Positions 7,756-16,529 are shown, numbered from the stretch's first letter. The stretch is 64,000 bases of DNA from Pseudomonas svalbardensis (GCF_030053115.1 NZ_CP125619.1:4599501-4663500); one strand, 5' to 3'. The notes: a model not told the origin generated them from the sequence alone. A program made the numbers and translations.

Positions 7756-9135
7756 ATGTTCACCTATGACGTAGCCCAGCCTACGGATCAAATGCTGCTA
7801 AACGAAATCCTAAACCTCGATGACGGGGAGCCATTGGACGTCGACACGTTCCTAAGGCGAGATTTGGTCGTCGTAATACAGGATAGAAACGAACTCGCTG
7901 GCCGCTATGCTCGCGACCCGAGTCAGCCATGGCTGGTATGCAGGATCTGCGGCGGTGCGGTAATGCTAGTGCTTACGCAACAGAGACGGTTCCACTTCCG
8001 TCATCATCCGGATGAAGAAGGCACCAGGGGCTGTCCAATTTCGACAAAGGGGGCATTCAGCACCGATCAGATCAATCGGATGAAGTACAACGCTGCGAAA
8101 GAAAGCGCGGCTCACCTTCGACTCAAGGGCATTATTCGAGACAGCTTGTATGCCGATGCGGCCTGCTCGGAACCGGAAGTTGAAAAGGTATGGCGTGGGA
8201 TGCCTATCGCTGACCGGGCAACATGGCGCAAGCCGGATGTTCAAGTTTACCGGGAGCAGCAGCGATTTGCGTTTGAAGTCCAGCTATCCACTACCTTTCT
8301 CACGGAGATCGTAGGCAGAAGAGAGTTCTACCGCGTCAACGGTGGTGCCATCGTGTGGGTGTTCGAGGGCTTCAATCCCCAAGAGAGCCGTACCGCCGAA
8401 CAGGATATTTTCTACCTCAATAACCTGAACGTCTTCGTTGTGAATGAACGAACGTTGGAGCGCTCCCGAGAAGCCAAGCGTATGGCGCTGACCTGCTGGT
8501 ACGCGGTTCCACACCTCAAAGGTCGGATTATCTTCAACGAATGGCATGAAGAAGAGGTGTTTCTTGATCAGCTAACTGTCGATACGGAACAGCAACTGGT
8601 CTATTTCTACGACTATGCGACTCATCGAAAAGAGCTGGAAGAAACTATCGCTCCTGCCCGACTTCGCCAAGAATTCCACGACTTTTGGCTAGAGCACGGT
8701 ACCAGCGAGGAACCCGAGGCAGACTTGGCCTGGAGCGAGCTGCGGGAACGTATGACTCTCGCAATGCCGCAGATTTCGCTGCCTCGCTCATTCCATGAGG
8801 GCCGATTTCATGGCGCAGTATCCATTGTTCTCAGCGCAAGATATGGTCGCCCCATTGGCTACCGTCTGCCCCGCCTGATCAACGTGACGAACACCGCATT
8901 CGACTACTACAAAGCCTACCTGTTGCCTTTCGGCTGGACACTGGAAGCTTTCCAGCAAGCGGAGACGTTGACTTCCCAGGACACAAAAAAGACTTGGGAA
9001 AAACGCCGTAAAATTATTCGAGACGCTCTGCGAAACAAAGATCCTGCATACCGCCAAGACCTCAAATACAATCGGCTATTCGCGTTCCTGGTACCAGAAA
9101 TCAAGGAAAATCTAGCGGATGAGAGACATTGGTGA
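7756..9135 (+). CDS. CoiA/DUF6035-like zinc and PD-(D/E)xK nuclease-type protein
   Basis: 459 residues. Residues 60-95 form a zinc module (CRICGGAV, then FHFRHHPDEEG and GCPI). A helical segment with KESAAHLRLKG follows. The nuclease-like core has RKPDVQVY (PD) and FAFEVQLSTT, the E-x-Q form of the E-x-K motif seen in CoiA-type proteins, around residues 155-185. The C-terminal 250 residues are unrecognised. CoiA acts in processing of incoming DNA in competence; relatives in islands are suspected defence nucleases (inference here). ATG with GGGAGTG upstream. It was divergent from the HEPN gene before the IS insertion. Confidence 0.7.
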   Translation: MFTYDVAQPTDQMLLNEILNLDDGEPLDVDTFLRRDLVVVIQDRNELAGRYARDPSQPWLVCRICGGAVMLVLTQQRRFHFRHHPDEEGTRGCPISTKGAFSTDQINRMKYNAAKESAAHLRLKGIIRDSLYADAACSEPEVEKVWRGMPIADRATWRKPDVQVYREQQRFAFEVQLSTTFLTEIVGRREFYRVNGGAIVWVFEGFNPQESRTAEQDIFYLNNLNVFVVNERTLERSREAKRMALTCWYAVPHLKGRIIFNEWHEEEVFLDQLTVDTEQQLVYFYDYATHRKELEETIAPARLRQEFHDFWLEHGTSEEPEADLAWSELRERMTLAMPQISLPRSFHEGRFHGAVSIVLSARYGRPIGYRLPRLINVTNTAFDYYKAYLLPFGWTLEAFQQAETLTSQDTKKTWEKRRKIIRDALRNKDPAYRQDLKYNRLFAFLVPEIKENLADERHW

Positions 9136-9210
9136 GAAGCCTCCTTAGCGCTTAAAATGAGGCTGCGTGAGATTTCACTCCAGTGAATCAACCGAGATCC
9201 TGAGGTATTC

Positions 9211-9339
9211 ATGGGCAGCGACCTTCATCTGCAAGATCAGCAGGATGAATTTGACGAATGGCAGCGGCAGCAAAAAGCTTTGGAGGCTGCAGTGCCGGTA
9301 GTGGATGACGCAGCCGTGCCTCAGCCGTCCAGACCGTAA
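9211..9339 (+). CDS. Very short acidic ORF, possibly 5' part of a split gene
   Basis: 42 codons from ATG, Gln/Asp/Glu-rich (DLHLQDQQDEFDEWQRQQ), preceded by CCTGAGGT as a weak ribosome binding site. It ends in an A-run (GTAAAAAC) where the overlapping frame at 9305-9511 continues with similar acidic, helical composition. One base change would fuse the two into a protein of about 100 residues. Real gene, split gene or chance frame cannot be decided by eye. Confidence 0.4.
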   Translation: MGSDLHLQDQQDEFDEWQRQQKALEAAVPVVDDAAVPQPSRP

Positions 9340-9511
9340 AAACATCTACGACGCTCAAGAAGATGCGAGAGAGAATGAGATCATCCGAGGCGTGGACGGC
9401 GAGATTGAGCATCTCTTGGAGGAAGCACAAACGCCGGAGCTTCCTAAAGATGCCAAAAAACTGAATCAGGTTAAAGCGATCGCGAAGGAGCTTATCGACG
9501 AGTTCGATTGA
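9305..9511 (+). CDS. Small acidic helical protein, unknown
   Basis: 68 codons. From about residue 12 it is strongly helical and charged (NIYDAQEDARENEIIRGVDG, then HLLEEAQTPELPKDAKKLN). It overlaps the end of the 42-codon frame at 9211 in another frame; see that entry for the possible frameshift. It ends 75 bases before the stop of the convergent phosphoribosyltransferase-like gene. Confidence 0.45.
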   Translation: MTQPCLSRPDRKNIYDAQEDARENEIIRGVDGEIEHLLEEAQTPELPKDAKKLNQVKAIAKELIDEFD

Positions 9512-9586
9512 CCAAAGGGATGCGGGGCGAGCATGGCAGCTACATGCAACTTGCCGGGCCGGCAACGATATCCAAGCGAAACCTGC

Positions 9587-10936
9587 TCAGGCATTTTCAA
9601 AAAGCGGTACCCACTCCACGGTATGACCCGCCCATTCAACCGTGCCCTTGCACCACAGCAGGGGCAAAGTTGCTTTGGGCACCGAATGACCGAATGCATG
9701 GGTAAGCCCCAAACCATTCATACCGAAGCAGCACTTCAGCCGTTTTTCGTCCTCCCACGCCCCCCAACCCTTAGACTGCCTCTCCGCCAGATAATTGTCG
9801 AACAACTGCTGTCCCACCACTCTGCAGAAGTCGATGGCCACAGCTTTATCGGCATGCGCGTCAAAATGGTTGAAGAAATGCGGCGTGATGTCGTCCGAAG
9901 CCGGCCCATGGCCTCGCAATTCAGAGACGTCGTATGTGGAGTCATTAATGCTCTGAAGCAATCGTTCCGACGTCAAGCTCAGGGTTTCAGCTCCGTAGAT
10001 ACTGACGTTGGGCAGGTTATTGTCACGAAGGTAACGGTTGACCATTGAGACGCCGTAGTCGGTGGCGACCCCATAAACCAGTGTAAGAGTCACATCCTCC
10101 AGTAGTGCCGGATCAGTCAGCGCTTTGGTTTTTTCTCGACCCTCTCGCCTTCCAAGCAGACTCTCGAAAACACCTACAGCTTCAGTCCCTGTCCAAAGGC
10201 CATCTTCGACCATTACGATATTCCCACTGGGGTACTTTTCGATGGCATCAGTCAGGGAGTCGAGGATGTCCATGTCGGGAAGGCGTTTGGTCAGCAGGTT
10301 GGCGATGACCTCACCACTCTTGATCGTACCTCTGCCATCTTTGTTGTAAACGACAGCGTTGGATTGGGGTATGGGTGATTCGAGGAAACGATCTACCAGG
10401 TCTTGGGGAGCGATCAGTGCAGTGTTCGCCAGGATCGCATCAGCCACCCAAGAAAACTTCCCCAACCGGCCAAATTGGCCTTTCCAAACAGCAAGCGAAT
10501 TCACATCAACACGCGAGTGACTCCAGGCACTGAGCAGCTCTGAGGCAGCGGTATGGATCGAAAGCTCGCACAAGCCCAGCATATTTGCCAACTCCGGCTT
10601 AGCCGTAGAATCGGCACGTAGAGGTTTGGCGAGAACGCTGCCACTGAAAAACTGCAGCGGGATGTCTTGGAGCTGCAGTAATTTCTTCAGCCCTAGAACT
10701 CTCGCAAGCTCGACGGTTGAGCAGACCGTGTACCCTTGAGAGGCACCGTCAGGTCTTTTCTCCTGCAACGCAGCCAACACGTCGTAATGGAACTGCCCCT
10801 TGTCAATTTCTAAGCCCAGATCGGCATAGATGATGCGGACGAATTTGTTGACGACAGCCGGGTGCCCATATTTCTGAAGTATCTCTTGAATTCTCTGGGT
10901 ATGCCTGGTCTCAGCCAGAATCAGCAACGGCCGCAT
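9587..10936 (-). CDS. Phosphoribosyltransferase-like protein, conflict-system type
   Basis: 449 residues. The centre holds NIVMVEDGLWTGTEAVGVFE, a PRPP-loop-like sequence (hydrophobic-D/E-D-G-x-x-T-G-T) as in type I phosphoribosyltransferases. A conserved-looking C-terminus follows with CCFGMNGLGLTHAFGHSVP and WVPLFE. The N-terminal half is helical and unrecognised. I recall phosphoribosyltransferase domains of this kind (PRTase-CE) proposed for bacterial conflict systems; the match here rests on the loop and C-terminus only. It is second in a two-gene operon, 6 bases after the gene at 10943-11857. A role in nucleotide or RNA modification during defence is inference. Confidence 0.6.
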   Translation of the reverse strand: MRPLLILAETRHTQRIQEILQKYGHPAVVNKFVRIIYADLGLEIDKGQFHYDVLAALQEKRPDGASQGYTVCSTVELARVLGLKKLLQLQDIPLQFFSGSVLAKPLRADSTAKPELANMLGLCELSIHTAASELLSAWSHSRVDVNSLAVWKGQFGRLGKFSWVADAILANTALIAPQDLVDRFLESPIPQSNAVVYNKDGRGTIKSGEVIANLLTKRLPDMDILDSLTDAIEKYPSGNIVMVEDGLWTGTEAVGVFESLLGRREGREKTKALTDPALLEDVTLTLVYGVATDYGVSMVNRYLRDNNLPNVSIYGAETLSLTSERLLQSINDSTYDVSELRGHGPASDDITPHFFNHFDAHADKAVAIDFCRVVGQQLFDNYLAERQSKGWGAWEDEKRLKCCFGMNGLGLTHAFGHSVPKATLPLLWCKGTVEWAGHTVEWVPLFENA

Positions 10937-10942
10937 GTAGTA

Positions 10943-11857
10943 TCAATCCATTGGCTTATTGAGCAGCTCAAGCCAAACACCGGCAGGTACCCGTATTGCT
11001 TTCAGGTCTGCAAGCGACATGTGATCCACTGCTTGACGGAGCAAGGCCCGTAGATCCTTGAGCTCCTTCGCATCGCCATCCTCGGAAAACGAATTAACGC
11101 CCAACTCAGCGACCTGAACGAACACGTGGGGCTCCTCGACTGGTTTCTTCTTCATAGCCGGGCGTATGCCATCCGCCACCACTGTTGCTTGGCTAGGTTC
11201 CATCCCGGCAAGCTCTAGCTCTTCACGAAGCCGCCCCACAACCAACTCGGTACGCTTGATTTCCCAAGACTTGAGGTAGTTGATCGACTTGGTTCGCTTG
11301 GCACGCAGGCATTCGATCCATTTGGCGTAGAGCCACGAATCGTTCGCAAGCTCCAGAAGCTGTGCCCGAAAACCGTCATCATTTTGTTCCTGGGCGTATG
11401 CCTGAGCCAAGGCCCTGTACTCTTCCGCATCCATTCTCTTGAGCAGCTTTACGTCCGAAGCGAACGACTGGTCAGATGGAGTGACAATGACCCTGTGGGC
11501 AGCATCCACACCGAGGATGCACCGTACATTAGGGTTGGAGAAATAACGCCAAAGCTCCGCGCCGCTGACTGCTGCCTGCTCGATCACCTCTTGGAGAGGC
11601 TCCACTGCCTTTAGCTTTATTCGGAACAGGAAATCAGACTGACGTGGTTCGATGAACTCGACAGCATCACTCAGATCACTATCGACGATACTTCGAATGC
11701 CACCTAAGGACTTGATGGTTTTGGGTGCTATGGTTCTCGCGACGAATTGTCCGAGCTGAGAACCGAGAATCTCAGTCCCGCTATGGCGAAGGCTGGCATT
11801 GAGAGATTGGTAAAGTTTATGAATTTGTGCTGAGGTGAGACGACGATGGCTATCCAC
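10943..11857 (-). CDS. Operon partner of the phosphoribosyltransferase-like gene, winged-helix-like N-terminus
   Basis: 304 residues starting at a GTG with AGGAAG spaced 5-6 bases upstream. Residues 1-75 (helix, then SQLGQFVARTIAPKTIKSLG and a beta-like DFLFRIKL) are reminiscent of LOTUS/OST-HTH winged-helix domains that bind RNA; this is a weak visual resemblance. The middle and C-terminus are helical and charged with no motif I recognise. The stop lies 6 bases before the phosphoribosyltransferase-like gene, so both are probably translated from one message. A perfect palindrome lies 18-49 bases upstream. Confidence 0.6.
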   Translation of the reverse strand: MDSHRRLTSAQIHKLYQSLNASLRHSGTEILGSQLGQFVARTIAPKTIKSLGGIRSIVDSDLSDAVEFIEPRQSDFLFRIKLKAVEPLQEVIEQAAVSGAELWRYFSNPNVRCILGVDAAHRVIVTPSDQSFASDVKLLKRMDAEEYRALAQAYAQEQNDDGFRAQLLELANDSWLYAKWIECLRAKRTKSINYLKSWEIKRTELVVGRLREELELAGMEPSQATVVADGIRPAMKKKPVEEPHVFVQVAELGVNSFSEDGDAKELKDLRALLRQAVDHMSLADLKAIRVPAGVWLELLNKPMD

Positions 11858-11874
11858 ATTTCTTCCTGACGAGT

Positions 11875-11906
11875 CTCATCTCAAGCAAAAATATGCTTGA
11901 GATGAG
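11875..11906 (-). promoter_or_regulatory. Perfect 13-bp palindrome upstream of the two-gene operon
   Basis: CTCATCTCAAGCA and its exact reverse complement are separated by 6 A/T bases. It sits 18-49 bases upstream of the GTG start at 11857, where an operator or a 5' untranslated hairpin would lie. There is no U-tract in the direction of transcription, so a terminator is less likely. Confidence 0.65.
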
Positions 11907-12457
11907 TCAAAAATTGAATTTCGTCGGATTATCTATGCGTGACGAAGCCGATTTCTTCGCCAAGGAAGGTCAGATATCCTCCATGCGCCCTACTGACAAA
12001 AATATCAGCTCTGTGTCCAACAGATGAAAGAGCAATGCCCCGTTTCAGTCACCCTCGGTCGAGGCGCTTTGCATCCCATGATGCACCGAGAGAAGGGTAA
12101 GTCGCAGCAAACTAGGCCCATGCTCCGAATGACGTAATGGTGTAATGGTGTATCGCGTCACGCTGTCTGCGCCGAATGTTCGTACCTAGCTAATAGCATG
12201 AACACTCGTTGGATATCCATATCTTGCATGGGCAGCAGCAGGATTGTCAAACCTGTATGACGAAGGTTCTGCAAGAAAACGTGCTGGTTACCGATCCTCG
12301 GTCTTCTCCCCTTACGCGCGCCGGCTTTTGCCTACTTTGGCTACGACTTCGCAGGTATGAATGTTCCCGGTCTGAAGGCCACGTCGCCGCAGGCGCCAGA
12401 GGATTGCGGACGGCCCCGAACAGTCACGCCCTCTGCTGACTTTGACTTCCGACAGAA
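11907..12457. other. 550-bp gap, no gene supported
   Basis: It holds the presumed promoter of the minus-strand operon ending at 11857 and the region after the stop of the gene at 12458. A 76-codon plus-strand frame at 12209-12439 has no ribosome binding site or family features. A short local repeat (GTAATGGTGTAATGGTGTA) lies near 12132-12150. Confidence 0.5.
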
Positions 12458-13696
12458 TCACGCGAGTTTCGCGTCTTTTGCGCTACTGATACCTTCGAGC
12501 ACAGGTCGCATTACCTCGGCGGTGTAACGCGGTAGAGGTATCTTAAAGCTACCATCGGGGTCGTCCAGGATCAGGCTGTAAATGACCTCAGAAATCTGAC
12601 AGATTTTAGATCCCTTCAATCGGTCATATTCGTACTCCTTTTCCTCCTCAGCTATCCGCACGATGGCAGACGGGATCCAGTTACCGGCGTGGGTGGCCCC
12701 ATTAAAAACCCCTTTCTCAAGCGATTTATCCGCTTGTTTAACAGCCTTCCAAATAATGCTAAATATGTTGCTGACAGAGCTAGAGGCAAGCAATGGCCTC
12801 AAGACCTCACGGGTAGCGCGCTCCGCTTTGAATACGACGGCAGCGTTTTCGACTCGGTAGCGCAGATACTCTACAAGATCCTCTTCAGCAAGCTCATAAA
12901 TGAGCTCTGTCAAAACAGACTCAAGCTCTGCCTTGTTTCGCTCCAGGTCGTAAACAATCAGCATTTGGAGAGACTGCACATCAAGTGCCACGTCATCGGA
13001 ATCAGCAGCGCTTACGTTGGGAGTCCACCATAAAAAATCATGCCTGTCGTATCTGCGGTAAAAATCCAGCGCGTCGGATGACGTATCTGCTGATACAAGA
13101 ATGATATGCCTACCGAAAAGCTCACTTATGCATTGATTCTGATACTCGGGCGTTGGTGCTAACCGGCGATGCCATCGCTGAAGCTGGGCGAAAGAGAAAC
13201 AGGTCACATCAGCAGGGCCGGCCATTGTCAGGGCGGCGAGCAGAAGTATCTTTTCACGAAGCGTTAGCTGGTCATAAGCAGTTCTATGCCGCATGCCCTC
13301 GCCATTGATCTGACTGAGGTACTCGTCCTTACAACCACTGCACCCACAGATGTCCTCACTAAACGTCGGGAAGATGTGATCACACCCGGTGCAAACTGGC
13401 CGATTTGCGGGCTTGTTTCGGGCTGCTCGTCTCTGCGTCCCGTGAGCGCTGCAATGCGGACAAGCGAGATCGGTACGCTCCAGGAGAGGTAGGAGCTTCA
13501 GTAGAGAATTAGTGTTGGTATTGATCGCGAACTCGTTCATCAAGTCGCTTGTTTTCTCGCCTCCCAGATACCGTTGGTAGATATTTTCCACCTGCTCTGC
13601 AGAGAGGTGGCCAAGTGGGTCAGCAATTTCCTCGACCACTTGCACGGTTTTTTCAACGGTACCAGGGACGACCTCGTCCAATTCTGTAGATGACAT
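12458..13696 (-). CDS. Large zinc-ribbon protein, unknown function
   Basis: 412 residues. After an acidic N-terminus (1-75), a zinc-ribbon region has CPHCSAHG, CTGCDHIF and CGCSGCKDEY (about 78-122). The remaining 290 residues are helical with an acidic central stretch (ELAEEDLVEYLRYRVE) and are unrecognised. No HEPN, nuclease or ATPase motif is visible. It lies 33 bases after a short minus-strand frame (13730) and is divergent from the gene at 13942, whose C-terminal tail matches that of the HEPN/zinc-ribbon partner at 3680. This suggests two loci built from comparable parts. The start is set by ATG; ribosome binding site weak. Confidence 0.6.
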   Translation of the reverse strand: MSSTELDEVVPGTVEKTVQVVEEIADPLGHLSAEQVENIYQRYLGGEKTSDLMNEFAINTNTNSLLKLLPLLERTDLACPHCSAHGTQRRAARNKPANRPVCTGCDHIFPTFSEDICGCSGCKDEYLSQINGEGMRHRTAYDQLTLREKILLLAALTMAGPADVTCFSFAQLQRWHRRLAPTPEYQNQCISELFGRHIILVSADTSSDALDFYRRYDRHDFLWWTPNVSAADSDDVALDVQSLQMLIVYDLERNKAELESVLTELIYELAEEDLVEYLRYRVENAAVVFKAERATREVLRPLLASSSVSNIFSIIWKAVKQADKSLEKGVFNGATHAGNWIPSAIVRIAEEEKEYEYDRLKGSKICQISEVIYSLILDDPDGSFKIPLPRYTAEVMRPVLEGISSAKDAKLA

Positions 13697-13729
13697 ACGT
13701 TTTCCAAAAATCCTTTTATAGAGAGCTAC

Positions 13730-13930
13730 TCAGAACGAATCGCGGGACTGCCGAGACATTGATTCCAGGTCGCATGGCGTTTGTTCAATTGCGCCGTCCT
13801 CTAGCAAGATAAGCGTCAGCAGCTCGAACCTGACCCGATTGACAGTGCGCGTACTTACCAGAGGATTGGAGTTTCGCTGAAGCTTTTTTGAAATGCCATC
13901 GACGCTGCTAATATCCCTACCTTCTCCAGA
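13730..13930 (-). pseudogene. Possible C-terminal remnant upstream of the zinc-ribbon gene
   Basis: About 60 residues read like genuine protein (DGISKKLQRNSNPLVSTRTV, then a Leu-rich helix FELLTLILLEDG). The frame further upstream turns Arg/Ser/Cys-rich and looks like a shadow of the opposite-strand gene. No ATG or GTG is well placed, so this may be the tail of a lost gene that was once first in the operon with 12458-13696. Confidence 0.3.
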
Positions 13931-13941
13931 TTCGGCCTTAC

Positions 13942-14412
13942 ATGAACATCTCAAACTGCCCATCGAACCACGGCATGCCCGGTCGCCCACGACCTCGCCC
14001 AAATCGTCCGCTACCCTTCGACCAGTTCGACAATTTTTGTGATGAGCCCCCCATAGGAATGGAGCTGGAGGACGTAGAGTTGATCTGGTGGATCGCTGCC
14101 TCACGGTCGAGCAAGAAAGAGCTACGCGCAAAATTACAGAACGTGATCCGAGGTTACTCTCGCCCCTTTGACTGCATTTCCTATGTGCCGATTTCCGACA
14201 GCACAGGGCGAGGTCGATACCCTCGCGCAGTGACACTACTGCTCAAGCAGATTCTCAAGCCTCACGGGGCAATTGGCACCACCGACGACGCTCTTTATAT
14301 CCAGGTTTTGATTTGGCATGCGATGACTGAAGCAGCGTTTCGATGGTTGCCTGCCAGGGCTTTGCCGATGCGCCTTCGCACCATGAAACTTGAAAACGAA
14401 TTAGGCATGTAA
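13942..14412 (+). CDS. Small protein ending in KLENELGM, same tail as the HEPN partner
   Basis: 156 residues with a Pro/Arg-rich N-terminus (GMPGRPRPRPNRPLPFDQF), a helical middle, and the C-terminus ALPMRLRTMKLENELGM. That tail aligns with the end of the protein at 3680-4063 (LPPVLKGFKLEHDLGM), with a similar helix before it. Both lie beside cysteine-rich zinc-ribbon genes. The start is uncertain (no clear ribosome binding site at 13942). Function unknown; the shared tail suggests a common binding partner (inference). Confidence 0.6.
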   Translation: MNISNCPSNHGMPGRPRPRPNRPLPFDQFDNFCDEPPIGMELEDVELIWWIAASRSSKKELRAKLQNVIRGYSRPFDCISYVPISDSTGRGRYPRAVTLLLKQILKPHGAIGTTDDALYIQVLIWHAMTEAAFRWLPARALPMRLRTMKLENELGM

Positions 14413-14571
14413 CTGAATGCAGACTGCTGGGGAAAAATTGATGGGCGCCCCTTTTTGTAAACGCAAAGAAAACGCGTGATGCCGGTAATCTGCAAGACTA
14501 CGAGCTGCTGTCACGGCCAGCCCAATTCAACATTGGCAGACTACACATGCGTTTTTTAAGGTAGGAAGTAA

Positions 14572-15237
14572 ATGCCAAAGCAGGTCAGGTTGATCAGGCA
14601 CGCCGAGAGCGCCGCGAATGTCGGTTTGGCCACGACTGCCCCCGACTCCATACCTTTGACTGAAAAGGGCAAGCGCCAAGCCCAGGAACTTGCTCAGTCG
14701 ATTAGCTCAGTGCCAGATCTGATCGTCTCTTCGCCGTTTGTGCGCGCCGAGGCTACGGCATTACCGACCGCGCAGCGCTACCCCGATGCGCCATTCGAGC
14801 TGTGGGCGGTCGAAGAATTTACTTATTTGAACCCAGACCGATTTTCCGGCAGCACCCAGGCCGACCGAAAGCCACATGCGGAAAGCTACTGGGAGAGCGG
14901 TGACGCGACGATGATTGATGGGCCTGGCGCTGAGTCGTTCGATCATCTACTCGGGCGGGCAGATGCGATGCTGGCCAAGCTTGCGGATCACTATGCCCGG
15001 GACATCCTAGTTTTCAGCCATGGGCAACTCATCAGAGCTGCTGCTTGGCGGATCAAACATGGAGACCACACTAGCTCGCAAGATTTGATGCGTGAGTTTC
15101 GGGTCGTCGATGTTCGGGAACCGATGAGAAATTGCTGGAGTTATAAGCTCGTGTTTGACGGCTGCAGATGGACAGTCGAATGCCAACTCGACGCATCTGG
15201 CCAAGGGAGATTTATAGACGGGTTCTGTACGACATAG
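14572..15237 (+). CDS. Histidine phosphatase superfamily protein
   Basis: 221 residues. The N-terminal LIRHAESAANVG is the RHG/RHA catalytic motif of the phosphoglycerate mutase/acid phosphatase superfamily. Supporting residues are the Arg in SSPFVRAEATA, the Glu of VEEFTYL and the second His of FSHGQLIRAA. Length suits a single-domain broad-specificity phosphatase. AGGTAGGAAG precedes the ATG. It stands alone between unrelated genes; the substrate cannot be read from sequence. Such proteins sometimes accompany defence loci, but this could equally be a metabolic passenger. Confidence 0.8.
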   Translation: MPKQVRLIRHAESAANVGLATTAPDSIPLTEKGKRQAQELAQSISSVPDLIVSSPFVRAEATALPTAQRYPDAPFELWAVEEFTYLNPDRFSGSTQADRKPHAESYWESGDATMIDGPGAESFDHLLGRADAMLAKLADHYARDILVFSHGQLIRAAAWRIKHGDHTSSQDLMREFRVVDVREPMRNCWSYKLVFDGCRWTVECQLDASGQGRFIDGFCTT

Positions 15238-15426
15238 CGCTCTCGCCCATGGCTACCCGTTATCGCGTTTGAACTAGCAGCCGAGTATTCGGCAGTACAT
15301 GATGGAATGCCTTTGGCGGCAAACCACTCCCACGAAATTGTCCTGCGCCCAGCAAAAAAATATCAGGACATTTCCCCCCGCTTCACTGAAGATGCTCCTC
15401 ATGGATCAAGGCAGGGTGAAAGAAAA

Positions 15427-15981
15427 ATGGGATTATTCATGCAGTTCTGGGCCTGGCTCTTCAAAGACAAAAGATCCGTTTGGGAGCAAACGCAAGACCG
15501 CCAGGCCATCGAAGCATTCAATAAGCTCAAGAATTACTCAGTCAGTGATCGTGGTGGATTGTCCATGAATCCGGAAGAGCTTCGCGAGCGCGTTATGACC
15601 GGTCGCGAAGAGCTGAAGCACCTTGTAAATCCACCGTCGCCGAACCGTACAACGCACGCACGCCAATTCACGACCGCTCCTCTGACCGCCCACCAAGGTG
15701 GCTCGACACTAAGCGCTTCGGGGATGCATGATTTTGTCGAAGTCGTGACCTGGCGCCGCCTGAACTCCGGCGCTTCCGCGCGCTACGTATGTCTCGAATC
15801 TTTGACAACAAAGCAATATGCCGTCGCCACTGCTGACCTCTTTTCGGAGCCTCTGGATAGCTTCTTCGAAGGGCTCGCTGCAAAGGTCAACCACCGAGTC
15901 GCTAGCTCCATTACGTCTGGCGAATTTGAGTGGTTCGATTCAGTCAGTGAGGCCATGGATGCTTACGATGCAAACTTGTGA
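15427..15981 (+). CDS. Hypothetical protein, 184 residues
   Basis: Start placed at 15427 (MGLFMQFWAWLF), after an AGGGTGAAAG element; the frame is open upstream to 15307, but that part looks non-coding. The short hydrophobic, aromatic N-terminus may peripherally anchor the protein. A helical, charged middle and a C-terminal alpha/beta-looking domain follow (FVEVVTWRRL, ARYVCLESLTTKQYAVA, then an acidic end). No known family recognised. Confidence 0.5.
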   Translation: MGLFMQFWAWLFKDKRSVWEQTQDRQAIEAFNKLKNYSVSDRGGLSMNPEELRERVMTGREELKHLVNPPSPNRTTHARQFTTAPLTAHQGGSTLSASGMHDFVEVVTWRRLNSGASARYVCLESLTTKQYAVATADLFSEPLDSFFEGLAAKVNHRVASSITSGEFEWFDSVSEAMDAYDANL

Positions 15982-16114
15982 CATCCATTAGGCAGCAATG
16001 CTTAACGGTCGCCAATGAGACCGAGAAAACGGTAACGTGTAGCGTTGAGGAAGCAGGGCCAAAGGATGATTTCATTGGCTCCTTCAAAGGAAAGTCGCAG
16101 GTGGGTCAAGCGCT

Positions 16115-16529
16115 ATGCAGGGTGAAGTAGGTTTTTGTGAATGGCAACCGTGGTCAAAGCGCAGTGAGCTCCCTGGGAAGAATTTTCCAGGTGTCTATTT
16201 CATCGCTCGAAGCAGGCGCAAGCCGGACAACCATCGTATAAACAATGATTTCATTATCTATGTCGGTGAGACTACCGGCCAGACTCTCGCAGACCGACTC
16301 CGGCAGTTCAATACGTCCGCATTTAGCGAGCGACCAGGCCACTCAGGCGGCAACACCTTCAGATTGACACTGCTTGAAACGACCCCCGCTTGAGCATCTC
16401 TGGGTATCCGCTTGCCCGGTGGATATGGGTGATCCCTACACGACAGCCTACATCAAACATCTCGAGCGTAAACTGCTCTGGGAGTATGTATGCACGTGGG
16501 GCCGCTATCCGGAGTGCAATCGTTCGTGA
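16115..16529 (+). pseudogene. GIY-YIG nuclease-like gene with +1 frameshift
   Basis: The first frame (16115-16393) shows the GIY-YIG fold start: FPGVYFIARS, then IIYVGETTGQTLADRLRQF. It stops at TGA (16391) right after a run of five C (16383-16387). Removing one C joins it to a frame reading LEHLWVSACPVDMGDPYTTA, then KHLERKLLWEYV and a stop at 16527. A Glu in that second part (WEY) fits the catalytic Glu of the family. The intact protein would be about 137 residues. GIY-YIG domains act in homing, restriction and repair. A sequencing error in the C run is a real alternative. Confidence 0.65.

Noticed and set aside
12209..12439. 76-codon plus-strand frame in the 12-kb gap
   Set aside because: No ribosome binding site, biased composition and no similarity to anything recognised.
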